From contig KV918948.1 in the NCBI GenBank assembly GCA_002049455.2, forward strand, positions 87,117 to 151,116: DNA of 64,000 bases, in the 5' to 3' direction. The DNA is from Porphyra umbilicalis. Lineage: Eukaryota; Rhodophyta; Bangiophyceae; Bangiales; Bangiaceae. Position numbers and translations under genes: made by a program. This document shows positions 43,699 to 53,064 of the stretch, piece after piece (position 1 is the stretch's first letter; every line of letters starts with the position of its first letter). Under the pieces are notes generated by a model. That model did no database searches, was not told where the DNA came from, and was given only the letters and a program-made list of their open reading frames with translations.

Positions 43699-43810
43699 GT
43701 GCTTCTCACAAAAACTGGATCCGCATTATCCGCTTCAGCAGCATGAACCGCCCCCTGAGCCAATGAAACAGTGGTTTTGCAACGGAAGCTGATGTTTTTG
43801 TGAGAAGCAC
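43699..43810. mobile_element. 112-bp MITE with perfect 17-bp inverted ends
   Basis: GTGCTTCTCACAAAAAC at 43699-43715 and its exact inverse at 43794-43810. No coding capacity; no clear target duplication. Confidence 0.65.
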
Positions 43811-43904
43811 AATAAAAATGTGCTTCACTGCGTCAACAGGCCCCAGTCAATCACAACAATATGTTGTAGTAGAAAGGGCTTTGGTCAGCGCATCATTCCC
43901 TGGC

Positions 43905-44590
43905 CTTTAGGACAGGGTGCTCTCAAAGTGTAGTGATGCACACATATAATTAGATCACGGGACTTGCTCTCCGTTTCAGAGGTGGCAGTCTGCATTCGTG
44001 TCCTCAGGGATCTGAGGGCGTGTCAGGGTCGCGATGACGCTCAAAGCGAATAGAGTTACGTGGCTGAGAAGGACTGTCCTGCCACAAGGGTCACAGGGCC
44101 CGGGCGGCGGCTGCCCCCCTGCCCCCCCCCACCGCCCCGCGGCGACCGAGCGCGGCGTCTTCCGGGGTTTGAACCGCCCACGATGACCCGCGGGTGATCG
44201 TGCCTGCGCGCCGGCTTCTATTGCGGCGGCGCGTCGGCGGTTGCTGACAACATCTAACGGTAGGGATAGAGGCGCCCCGTCACGCGGCGTTCGACCCCAC
44301 CCGCCCGCACGTGCGCCGTGTCGGCCGCCCCGCCCGTTGCGCGCAGGTGCGCTGCGCGGCCGTGTGACGGCCCCGCCCGTGGGCGTTGCGCCACGCCGGC
44401 CGGCCGCCGCCGCTGCGGTGGCGGCGGCGGCACCTGTTTCCCCGCCCCACGCCCCCCCCGCCCCGGCAACGTGGCTGTATGTGCCCCCGTGTGTGCTCGC
44501 GGCCATGGAGCCGGCCGGCGTGCCCGGTGTCGATGCGTCGGCCAGTGGACCACCGCACTGAATACCAGGGTATTGCACGCACGTGCCTGC
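43905..44590 (-). mobile_element. 0.7-kb dispersed element, copy B
   Basis: Inverse of copy A at 25178-25890, including both ends and the GACGCATCGACACCGGGCAC block, with small indels. Its GTGCGTGCAATACCCTGG end stops 2 bp before the tRNA-Asp gene. Confidence 0.75.
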
Positions 44591-44592
44591 AT

Positions 44593-44692
44593 TCTCCTGT
44601 AGTATAGTGGTCTTCCAGTTGTCATGTCAACAAAACACTGAGTATGCCCGCCTGTCACGCGGGAGACCCGGGTTCAATTCCCGGCGGGAGAG
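44593..44692 (+). tRNA. tRNA-Asp(GTC) with an intron in the D-loop
   Basis: Acceptor strands TCTCCTG (44593-44599) and CGGGAGA (44685-44691) pair fully, with discriminator G at 44692 as expected for Asp. Anticodon arm CCCGC-CTGTCAC-GCGGG is at 44647-44663 with anticodon GTC at 44654-44656; T-arm CCGGG-TTCAATT-CCCGG at 44668-44684. The D-arm GTATAGTGGT (44602-44611) is separated from GAGTAT (44640-44645) by about 28 extra bases (CTTCCAGTTGTCATGTCAAC, then AAAACACT), after the conserved GG. The insert can fold: AGTG/CACT outside and GTTG/CAAC inside. Removing it leaves a normal eukaryotic tRNA-Asp. Exact splice sites are uncertain by a base or two. Confidence 0.9.
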
Positions 44693-44698
44693 ACGAAA

Positions 44699-44709
44699 TT
44701 TTTCTTTTT
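44699..44709 (+). terminator. RNA polymerase III terminator of tRNA-Asp
   Basis: Two T5 runs (TTTTTCTTTTT) begin 7 nt after the tRNA 3' end. Confidence 0.75.
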
Positions 44710-44833
44710 CACCCCGAGCATATAGCAGTGATTACTTGGCTCATCCGTACCCTTCCTGATACGCCAACGCTGGTCCCATTTTGGCCGAACACCGCTTCTG
44801 ACACACAGGCCGTCACGCCAGCTCTTTCATCGA

Positions 44834-46999
44834 CTAGTCCGCCCCTCCGTCGGGCAACTCGAACTCTCCTCCAGCATACGTGGCCGGACGCGAGCGCCGC
44901 CGCCACCCTCTCGGTACCCACCTCCGCCACCGCCGACCCCTCGTCGCCGCTGCCAAGGCCACAGCCTCTGAGGCGGTCCCATTGCGGGCTGAAGCTGCCT
45001 CTGGTATAGCCGCCTGTAGCCCCGGCGCTCGCTTTGCACGGATGACCGTCACGGCGGCCGCCGCCGCGCACACTACATACACGGCAGAAAAGGCAATTGC
45101 CAGCCCCAGCAGCCGGCCCGGGTGGTATCCAGTGCGCGCAATGAGGATGTACGCTTCAGACAGGGCCAGCTCCGTGCCCGCCAATTGCGGACAAAGGTCG
45201 GCCGCCTTCGCGTCGTCAATGCCAACGCCAAATCGGGCGCCGACGCACGTGCGGACCGTCGCCGCCCGCCACGCCGCACCGGACCGTTCCGCCACCGCCA
45301 ACGACGCGATGGCAGACAGCGATACGACGCCAGTCGCAAACAACAATCCGAGCGCGATCAGCTCTTGCACCCGCCACGCGCTCCGGACGGTCAGTGGAGC
45401 GGCCACGAGCGCAACGGCTTCGGGAAGGACGACGAGGCCGGCTAAGACAACGTCTTGGACGGCCGCCGGTGCTGACGGCGCGTCGACGGCAAAAGCTGAC
45501 CGGTCGTACGCGACCGACAGGCGGGCCGTGTCGGCTTGGAGGGCCTTTTCAAGTGCGGGTGGCAGGAGCCCAGAAGTGCCCTCGTCAGAAGTGCCGGTGC
45601 TGCCGCTGCGGACGGGCAGGTAGACCAGACGCCGACGGGTTGATGACGCGACTGCCCGCTCTGTGGCACTCGCCGAGTTGATCTCGCGGCCTCCGTACGC
45701 GGTGAGTGCTGGGTTCTCAATCGCCGACGAGGCTGGCGGGTAGGGTGATTCCTTGAACGTAGCCATCGTCGCGTTGAGCACCAGCGCGTTATTCACGCTC
45801 GGCACCTCAGACGCGGCTTCGGGGTTGGTCACCACGTCCCACTGCGCGTGTAACGAGTCGGCTATTGGCTGTCGCCGCTGCACGACCGTGCCGCCCACCA
45901 CCCGTGGCTCTGTTTCATATCGCGTCGGTGGGATGCCGTCACATACAGACGCGCGGGTCACAAACGACGTTGCCGGCGACGCGCAAAAAACGGCGGCGAG
46001 CAGCTGCGGCCAAGCCGTGGTCGTGTTGGTCAGCCGCGGCCGCGAGTCCGCAAAAGAGTTGTTGAAAATGCTGTCATTGGTGGCCGGCACGCCCCGCAGC
46101 GATGCCCAATGAAGCCGCAGCGCCCGCTGCGGGAGCGATGGTGGTGGCTCCCCGTTGGTGCCACTCCACGCAGCCGAGAAGCCGAGGCCAGCTGTCAATC
46201 CCCACACGCTCGCGGCGGCGCCTAACCAGCTCGTGTCGGCGAGGAGCCCCCGTCCGAGCGACAGGTACCGTCGTTGGAGCATGGAGACGGACCGCTCCAC
46301 GCCGTCGACACCGATTGTCGTGACGATGGTTTTTCCTTGACAGGAGCAGCTCGCATTCCCACCCGAGCACGTTATTCCACACGTCTGACTGCCAGTCGTG
46401 TCCACCGCCGTAACGTCGTGGCACTTCTGCGTGCCACATACGCCCACCGAGACATGGACAACGGCCAGGACGTCGTACACGCCGACGCGGCGCATGACCT
46501 GCCCGCTGATCGAGTTGCGTTGCAGGCCGAGCTTGTCGACGATCGCGGGCTCGTGGATGAGCGCCTCCTGGTCGGCGCCACACAGACCCCGGCGGACGGC
46601 AGTCACAGGAGTAAACTCAATGTCCGTGGCAATTTGGCGTGCCCGTGCAGCCCCCAGCGAGCGGGCAAGCGCGACGACGCGTCGGGTCAGGGCCTGCTCC
46701 TGGAGGAGCACCCCGTCTAAGCCGCCGGGGTCGGCGGGGCCGAGGTTTGTGGCCTTGTCCGCGTCAAGCCGCACGCCACACGTGCGGTTGCCCCACGGGT
46801 AGAGTGTACCATTGACGGTGATGCCCCGGTCGCCGTTGCCCAGCGGGCTCATGCGGCACTGGAGGGAGCAAACGTCTGCAAAGCGACCAACCGACGGGAA
46901 GGCACCGCGGGGGTACGGCTTGATGTTGCCAGCGGCGTCAGCAGTGGCCCAGGCGGCAGCAAGCAAACCCAGCCACAATACCATGTGGGAGCGAGCCAT
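44834..46999 (-). CDS. Secreted/membrane protein of unknown family
   Basis: 721 residues from ATG 46999. A signal peptide is evident (MARSHMVLWLGLLAAAWATA, then DAAG). A long extracellular part (about 25-515) has cysteines in groups (VCSLQC, TCGITCSGG, CSCQGK) and several N-glycosylation sequons (NGT, NRT, NAS, NNS, NTT, NAT). Three hydrophobic segments follow near 518-539, 546-570 and 630-655, then a basic tail (RGRRWRRWVPRGWRRR). I recognise no domain. Ordinary composition and a single unbroken frame make it a convincing gene. It ends 142 bp from the tRNA-Asp, on the opposite strand. Confidence 0.7.
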   Translation of the reverse strand: MARSHMVLWLGLLAAAWATADAAGNIKPYPRGAFPSVGRFADVCSLQCRMSPLGNGDRGITVNGTLYPWGNRTCGVRLDADKATNLGPADPGGLDGVLLQEQALTRRVVALARSLGAARARQIATDIEFTPVTAVRRGLCGADQEALIHEPAIVDKLGLQRNSISGQVMRRVGVYDVLAVVHVSVGVCGTQKCHDVTAVDTTGSQTCGITCSGGNASCSCQGKTIVTTIGVDGVERSVSMLQRRYLSLGRGLLADTSWLGAAASVWGLTAGLGFSAAWSGTNGEPPPSLPQRALRLHWASLRGVPATNDSIFNNSFADSRPRLTNTTTAWPQLLAAVFCASPATSFVTRASVCDGIPPTRYETEPRVVGGTVVQRRQPIADSLHAQWDVVTNPEAASEVPSVNNALVLNATMATFKESPYPPASSAIENPALTAYGGREINSASATERAVASSTRRRLVYLPVRSGSTGTSDEGTSGLLPPALEKALQADTARLSVAYDRSAFAVDAPSAPAAVQDVVLAGLVVLPEAVALVAAPLTVRSAWRVQELIALGLLFATGVVSLSAIASLAVAERSGAAWRAATVRTCVGARFGVGIDDAKAADLCPQLAGTELALSEAYILIARTGYHPGRLLGLAIAFSAVYVVCAAAAAVTVIRAKRAPGLQAAIPEAASARNGTASEAVALAAATRGRRWRRWVPRGWRRRSRPATYAGGEFELPDGGAD

Positions 47000-47754
47000 T
47001 GCTCGTCGCGGCCTGCAGCCATAGGGTGAACGCAGGCCAGAGAGGGGCGGTCAGAGCGGGGAGTACGGTCAGAGCCGGGACGGACACGGCGCACAACAGG
47101 GGTCCAAGCCGATGGGCTGATCGGAAGGCAGGACAGGTCGTCAGAGCACGGGCGTGACGGGGCAAAGCTGCTCCTGCGCCCCGCCCGTGCGTAGCATTTT
47201 CAGCATAGGGCGTCCCGCCGCCGACCTGGGTGGCATCGGGGGGCGTGCGCCCGTGCGCACGGGCAGCACGTGCTGGGGCTGACTGGGGCCAACTCATCGT
47301 CCTTGCTGTGGCCTGTCGACTACCGGGCGGTCGGGGCGCGATACTGACGGTCAGCCGGTCCTGTCGAATCTTCCCTGCGCGCCGTGCCCTCTGCCGAGAG
47401 GCTCGCTTCTCCGACCTCGAACAGCAAGATCGCCACCGACGCTTGTCCGACGCGCTGTTGCATAGCGTGCAACTGTCAGGCGCCGCCAGGCCGTAAAAGA
47501 CTGAAAATCGGCGACACTTGCAGTGACAGTGCCGATGACACCGCGCCCGTCGCAGGTGCGCGGCAGGGGATCCGCCTTATCGCCGCCCGGGCTGCCAAAC
47601 AACGACACGCCGACGACGCGCAGTACAACCGTTTCGTCAAAAATCCCCCACTCCAACTGTTCACAGACTTCCAAATTGGCCTGTACGACCTCGCACTGGC
47701 CGATTTGGAACACTTCTGGATAAACCCAAGGTCAGGTCACCACTTAAAATAAGA

Positions 47755-47876
47755 AATACAAAGAACCGGTTGAGCCGGTTTGTCGTCTCCGAAACTGGTT
47801 TGATCCGGTTTGGCCATTCTTGCCAGTTTAAACCGGTTTTAACCGGTTTCTGGAAACCGGTTGCCCATCCCTACCG
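47755..47876 (-). repeat. AACCGGTTT-rich terminus, hAT-like
   Basis: Read on the minus strand from 47872, the sequence begins TAGGGATGGGCAACCGGTTT and continues with several more AACCGGTT and GAACCGG words. TAGGGATGGGCAACC is a common form of hAT transposon ends. The matching other end was not found in the window. Confidence 0.4.
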
Positions 47877-48015
47877 TGAAGGCGCCAAAAAGGGCTCCGT
47901 CTCTGGGCCCTTACTTTTCGTCCGGGTCAGCTGTCTTCGATTTCGTCCACACAACTTGGAATATTCGTGGTGGTTCACGCCTCTTCACGGCGCCACACGT
48001 GCACCTGCTGTTTTA

Positions 48016-48279
48016 ATGGAACAGAAAGACGTCAGCGTCTGGCTGATGGCGCGCAACTCTGTCCTCCATCCTGAGCCCCGCTACGTGGTCTTGGCTCGGT
48101 ACAACTTGTATCCCGGCAAGGAGGTGGCCGTGGTCCGCAGCGGTGGCGACCGGAGTGGCAGTGGTGACGGGGCTGGCGGCGGGGATGGCAGCACCGAGAC
48201 GCACCCCCAACCTGCGGTGCCCCCACTTGATGGCACACGACTGTTCCCCACGCTGCTGCCCCCACGCTGCGGTCCCTGA
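48016..48279 (+). CDS. Small ORF of unknown function
   Basis: 87 codons from ATG 48016. The first half has balanced composition (KDVSVWLMARNSVLHPEPRY), the second is Gly/Ser/Asp-rich. No family recognised; it may be a remnant exon. Confidence 0.25.
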   Translation: MEQKDVSVWLMARNSVLHPEPRYVVLARYNLYPGKEVAVVRSGGDRSGSGDGAGGGDGSTETHPQPAVPPLDGTRLFPTLLPPRCGP

Positions 48280-49944
48280 CGCTGCTGTCTTTCACGCTGC
48301 TACCCCCCTTGGTGCCAATAGTAGCAGGGCGGGAAACGTTCTCCACCATGCCCCCCCCCCCCCCCACCCAACGTCGATGGCGGGTGCACCAGCGGTGAGC
48401 GACCCTCCCCCCCCTCCCCCGAGTGGTGCCGCGCACCTGGACCTGCCGCCTGACCCGCTTGCCCGGTGGACAGTCGACGCGGGGCGCAAACACGGCGGCA
48501 GCGGCGGCTGGCGCCCGCCTGCAGTCGGAGCAGACCCGCCGAGCACGTCGGGTGCGGCCGAGCGCACGGTGCGCCGCGGGGGGTGCGGGCGGCGGGCAGA
48601 CCCCGCGGGGGCCGGCGGCGGCGCCCCCGCCCGGCGGGGGTGGGCGCTGCGGCGGCCGCCCTGTGCGGCCTCTGTCCGAGACGGGGCCGCTGCGATTTGG
48701 TTGGCGCACGTGGCGCCACGGAGGAAAAACAACAACAAACAAGCAACAGAGGCGCGCCGCGCACCGTGAAGCGGCCGTCGCGCCAACAGGGTGCCGCGTT
48801 GGCGCACCTGTATGACCACCGCCTACGCCCGCCCCACACCGTCGGGGTCCCCGACACGCAGACGGGCTGACACCCCCGCGGGCGACCCCCAGGTAGCCCC
48901 GCGTCGTCCCCCCGGCGCGCTCCGAGTGTCTCCCCACGCGACCGTGGTGGCTCTCTTTTTCCCCCGAGGCGCCAATGGCAGCACGGGCACACACAAACAG
49001 GGGTGGCGCAACACCACGCTGGCGCGCTGCAAGGCAGGGGGTCATCTTGAGACACACGAGTGCCGCCTTCAGAATCCCGCGCCGCGCCCCGGTGTCGGGC
49101 GCTCCGACTCCGCCCGATTCTCGGACTGCGCCGGGTGGCCCACAGGCTGGATGGGATGGTCCCGGCGCTGGCCGCCCGCCCGCGTGGCCACGTCTCGCCC
49201 GAGGCGCCTGTTGGACCACGTGGGTGGACCACCGGCCGGCCGGGGAGCGTGCGTTGGCGCGGGCCAGCGGCGCGGCCACGCGGCGCGGCGCCGCGTGCGC
49301 GGGCAAGCGGCGCCGTGCCGCGTTCGGGGCCACCCGCCGGCGGGCACCCCTGCCGTGGGGGCGTGCGCAGAGGGGGGGGGGGCGGCCCTCGCGCGGCGCG
49401 CCAGTCGGCCGACCGCCGAGTCGAGGGGGGGCTTTCCCCGTAGGTGTGCTGCGCGGGGGGGGGGGGGTGTCTGGGGCTCCCCAGCGGGTCGCCCGACGCG
49501 CTCGCCGCCGGCCAACAGCCAACGCGACCGGTCGCCGGCCAGCCGCTGCGCTCGAGGCGCACCGCGCGTCGGCGGTCGGGCGCCGCACCTACCCGCCCGC
49601 CGCCTTGCGCCTCCGTGTTGCGGTTGCCGGCATTGCCCCCCCGTCAAAGACGGCCACGACTGCTCGGAGTTGCTGGAGTTTGCTTGTTGGCCGACGCGCC
49701 ACGCGCGCACGTTGCGCCACCTTTCCCACCGCGCTGTGGGCGGCGCTGGGGCGGTTGCGCGGCGACGTGCCAGACGACGAATTCGCCGCGCGCCAGAGTG
49801 CCTGCCTGCGTGAACCGCTTGGCGGCGACGGCGACGATCCGACGACCATGTACAGGCTGCAGCACTCGGCCTTGCGACGGGCGCAAGGCTCTACTTTTGA
49901 CTTTTTGCGGCGGCGGCGCAACCCGCGTTGGCGTCGTCACTGCC

Positions 49945-52629
49945 ATGGCGGCCGAGTCGTCGAGTGCGGCGGTTTCGCAGAGCCTGCTGGCGCCCGACCA
50001 CCCAGCGACAGTCGTTTATGTGCGGTGGGACGGCACACTGCCCGCCTTGCTCGAGGCCGCTCGGAAAGGGGACGCAACCGCGGTGGCGACGCTGCTAAAG
50101 CACGGTACAGAGGCGGAGGGGATCTCGGACAAGGGAGGCACGCCACTTCATTGGGCTGCCATCGCGGGGCCCGTGGCAGTGAATAATGCGCTCTTGACGG
50201 CGGGCTCTGCCGTTGACGCCGAGTCCCCATGTCACCAGCGCTATGGCTTCGGTCAGCCGCTCCATTGGGGGGCGCGCGGCAGGAGAACCGAAGCTGTCCA
50301 TGCGCTGCTGACGGCGGGCGCCGACGTCCACGTCCGAGACAATTACGGCCGCGCCGCGCTGCACGAGGCGGTCTCGATCGGGAGCGCCGAGGCCGTCAGG
50401 GCGCTGCTAGCGCGGGGCGCCGACGTCGACGTCCGGGACAATGAGGGCCGCACCGCGCTGCACGGGGTGGGTTTGAGAGGGAGCGTCGACGCCGTCAAGG
50501 CGCTGCTGGCGGGGGGCGCCAACGTCGGCGTCCGGGACAATGACGGCCGCACCGCGCTGCACGAGGCGGGCTCGATCGGCAGCGCTGACGCCGTCAAGGC
50601 TCTGCTGGCGACGGGCGCCAACGTCCACGTCAGGGCCAACAACGGCCGCACCGCGCTGCACGAGGCGGGCTCGAGTGGGAGCGTCGACGTCGTCAAGGCA
50701 CTGCTGGCGGCGGGCGCCGACGTCGACGTCCCGGACATGTATGGCCGCACCGCGCTGCACAGGGCGGGCACGATCGGGAGCGCGGACGCCGTCAAAGCGC
50801 TGCTGGCGGGGGGCGCCGACGCTCTAGTCCGGGCCAAAAACGGCTGCACCGCGCTGCACGAGGCGGGCTGGATCGGGAGCGCCGACGCCGTCAAGGCGCT
50901 GCTGGCGGCGGGCGCTGAAGTCGACGTCCGGGACGATTACGTCCGCACCGCGCTGCACGGGGCGGGCCGAAGCGGGAGCGTCAACACTGTCAAGGCGCTT
51001 CTGGCACCGGGCGCCGGCGTCCACGTCCAAGACGATTACGGCCGCACCGCACTGCACGAGGCGGGCTCGATCGGGAGCGCCGACGCCGTCAAGGCGCTGC
51101 TGGCGGCGGGCGCCGACTTCTACGCCCGGGACAATTACGGCCGCACCGCGCTGCACGAGGCGGGCTCGATCGGGAGCGCCGAGGCCGTCAAGGCGCTGCT
51201 AGCGCGGGGCGCCGACGTCGACGTCCGGGACAATGAGGGCCGCACCGCACTGTACGGGGCGGGCTCGACAGGGAGCGTCGACGCCGTCAAGGCGCTGCTG
51301 GCGGAGGGCGCTGACTTCCACAACCGGGACAATGACGGCCGCACCGCGCTGCACGGGGCGGGCTCGACAGGGAGCGTCGACGCCGTCAAGGCGCTGCTGG
51401 CGGCGGGCGCCGACATTCACATCCGGGACAATTGCGGCCGCACCGCGCTGTACGGGGCGGGCCGGAGCGGCAGCGCCGACAGCATCATGGCGCTGCTGGC
51501 AGGGTGCGCCGACATCCACGTCCGGGACAATTGCGGCCGCACCGCGTTGCACGGGGCGGGCTCGATCGGGCGCGTCGACGCCATCAAGGCGCTGCTGGCG
51601 GGGGGCGCCGACGTTGACGTCCAGGACAATGACGGCCGCACCGCGCTGCACGGGGCGGGCTCGATCGAAAGCGTTGACGCCGTCAAGGCGCTGCTGGCGG
51701 GGGGAGCCGACGTCGACGTCCAGGACAATGACGGCAGCGCCGTGCTGCACATGACGGGCCTTTACGGGTACGCCGACACGGTGAAGGCACTGCTGGCGGC
51801 GGGTGCCGACCAGGATGCCACGGACGGCGACAGGTGGACGCCGCTGCACCACGTTGTTAGCCGTGGCCATACAACCACTGCAGCAGTGCTGCTCCGGGGA
51901 GGTGCCCACCCCGCGCTGGTGTGCTGCTCTGGCGAGACACCGCTTTGCATCGCAGTCAAGCTTGGCCACCGAGACATCATGGCCCTGCTCCCCCCCGACC
52001 ACCCCGCCGACGCGGTGAGTACGCCCGCCCTCGAGGCGGTCAAGGGCCAACGCATCGCGCTGTTGGACCACAGCCGTGTGCGCCCGTTCCTCCACACCCC
52101 CGACCGCACGTCGGGGGATGGGGTGCTCCACGTGGCCGCCCGCCGCGCCCACCTCCCCTCGGTCGTCGCCCTGCTCCGCCGCCACGTTGACGTGCGGAGC
52201 ACCAACGTTGAGGACGAGACGCCCCTCGCGTGCGCCCTGTCGTGGTACCTCAAAAAGCTGAGCGCGGCGCGGGATTTGGCCGGCGTCATGGCCGGCCGCC
52301 CCGACACCCACCTGCGCGTCGTGGCCGAGGGGCGGCGGCCGCCGCCTCCCCGCCCCGACGGGCTGCGACCCGGGGCGGTGAGCGACGCCTTGCGGCGGCA
52401 GGTGTACGACTGGCGGGCCATGGTCGTTGTGCTCTTCCACGGCGGCGCGGTGACCACGGGGCTCGGCCGCGGGAGTGTGCGGCTGTGCGCGCGGGTGGTG
52501 GCGAGCTTCCCGTCGCTCGGCCCGCGGCAGGCCGTGCGGCTGCTGTGCACGAGGCGGCTCCGGCGCAAACCGGCCGACGAGGTGGTGGTGGAGTTGCGGC
52601 GCTCGCCTGGACGCCGGGCTGCCAATTGA
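49945..52629 (+). CDS. Ankyrin-repeat protein with about 20 repeats
   Basis: 894 residues from ATG 49945 (MAAESSSAAVSQSLLAPDHP); the frame is open upstream without ATG. Repeats of 33 residues run from about 50040 to 51990; units between 50343 and 51728 are near-identical at DNA level (99-bp period), with consensus GRTALHEAGSIGSADAVKAL followed by LAAGADVDVRDN. The C-terminal 200 residues hold two weaker ankyrin-like units (DGVLHVAARRAHLPSVVALL) and an Arg-rich part. The last 11 residues (LRRSPGRRAAN) are coded by the end of the DIRS-like element inserted at 52594; the original end would resume at 58488. Ankyrin repeats bind partner proteins; the partner is unknown. Confidence 0.85.
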   Translation: MAAESSSAAVSQSLLAPDHPATVVYVRWDGTLPALLEAARKGDATAVATLLKHGTEAEGISDKGGTPLHWAAIAGPVAVNNALLTAGSAVDAESPCHQRYGFGQPLHWGARGRRTEAVHALLTAGADVHVRDNYGRAALHEAVSIGSAEAVRALLARGADVDVRDNEGRTALHGVGLRGSVDAVKALLAGGANVGVRDNDGRTALHEAGSIGSADAVKALLATGANVHVRANNGRTALHEAGSSGSVDVVKALLAAGADVDVPDMYGRTALHRAGTIGSADAVKALLAGGADALVRAKNGCTALHEAGWIGSADAVKALLAAGAEVDVRDDYVRTALHGAGRSGSVNTVKALLAPGAGVHVQDDYGRTALHEAGSIGSADAVKALLAAGADFYARDNYGRTALHEAGSIGSAEAVKALLARGADVDVRDNEGRTALYGAGSTGSVDAVKALLAEGADFHNRDNDGRTALHGAGSTGSVDAVKALLAAGADIHIRDNCGRTALYGAGRSGSADSIMALLAGCADIHVRDNCGRTALHGAGSIGRVDAIKALLAGGADVDVQDNDGRTALHGAGSIESVDAVKALLAGGADVDVQDNDGSAVLHMTGLYGYADTVKALLAAGADQDATDGDRWTPLHHVVSRGHTTTAAVLLRGGAHPALVCCSGETPLCIAVKLGHRDIMALLPPDHPADAVSTPALEAVKGQRIALLDHSRVRPFLHTPDRTSGDGVLHVAARRAHLPSVVALLRRHVDVRSTNVEDETPLACALSWYLKKLSAARDLAGVMAGRPDTHLRVVAEGRRPPPPRPDGLRPGAVSDALRRQVYDWRAMVVVLFHGGAVTTGLGRGSVRLCARVVASFPSLGPRQAVRLLCTRRLRRKPADEVVVELRRSPGRRAAN
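52594..52624 (-). repeat. DIRS repeat B2
   Basis: 31 bp (TTGCGGCGCTCGCCTGGACG...) identical to B1; forms the 3' terminus of the element and the altered end of the ankyrin frame. Confidence 0.85.
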
Positions 52630-52831
52630 ACGCATTTTAATTGGATCGAGCTGGGGGCTACGTCTCCCCGATGGGAAGTTCACCACACCAGTAGCTACGG
52701 GACAAGACCCCCAGGCAAAACAAGCAAAGGGGAGCGGAGCCCCCACGCGCAAAGGAAGAAAACGTGCAGACGGCACAGGCGAGCTGCCGGTGGCGGTGCA
52801 GGGAACGCCGCGCCGCCAGAGAGGACGGGAG

Positions 52832-53033
52832 GGAACAGGCACGAGGAAGACAAACGTGCCGGGCACGACGCCCGGCGTTGGCGCGCCCGCGCGCCACAGA
52901 AGACGCCGCCGCCGGCCCGCCCGCGCCGCCGCGCGCGCGGCCGGCGCCCGTCGTCGGCCCGGGCCCCGGGCCCGGGCCCCAGTCCGCCCGGCTGCGGCTA
53001 CGCTCTACAACTCCCTGCACTGCGTGTAGGATA
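52832..53033 (-). repeat. DIRS repeat A2
   Basis: 202 bp identical to 58286-58487, constant offset 5454. Adjoins B1 without a gap. Confidence 0.95.
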
Positions 53034-53064
53034 TTGCGGCGCTCGCCTGGACGCCGGGCTGCCA
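53034..53064 (-). repeat. DIRS repeat B1
   Basis: 31-bp copy of B2, directly after the recombinase stop codon (53065-53067). Confidence 0.85.

Larger units (their letters stand above)
47000..49944 (+). other. Intergenic DNA with a possible hAT end
   Basis: 47000-47750 has no recognised gene. 47755-47876 carries CCGGTTT-type repeats (listed separately). 48016-48279 is a small ORF (listed). 48290-49600 is GC-rich with frames open on both strands and no domain. 49640-49944 is likely promoter and 5' UTR of the ankyrin gene. Confidence 0.4.

Noticed and set aside
48032-49588. 518-residue minus-strand ORF upstream of the ankyrin gene
   Set aside because: Arg/Pro/Gly-rich with parallel ORFs in other frames; no ATG context or domain.
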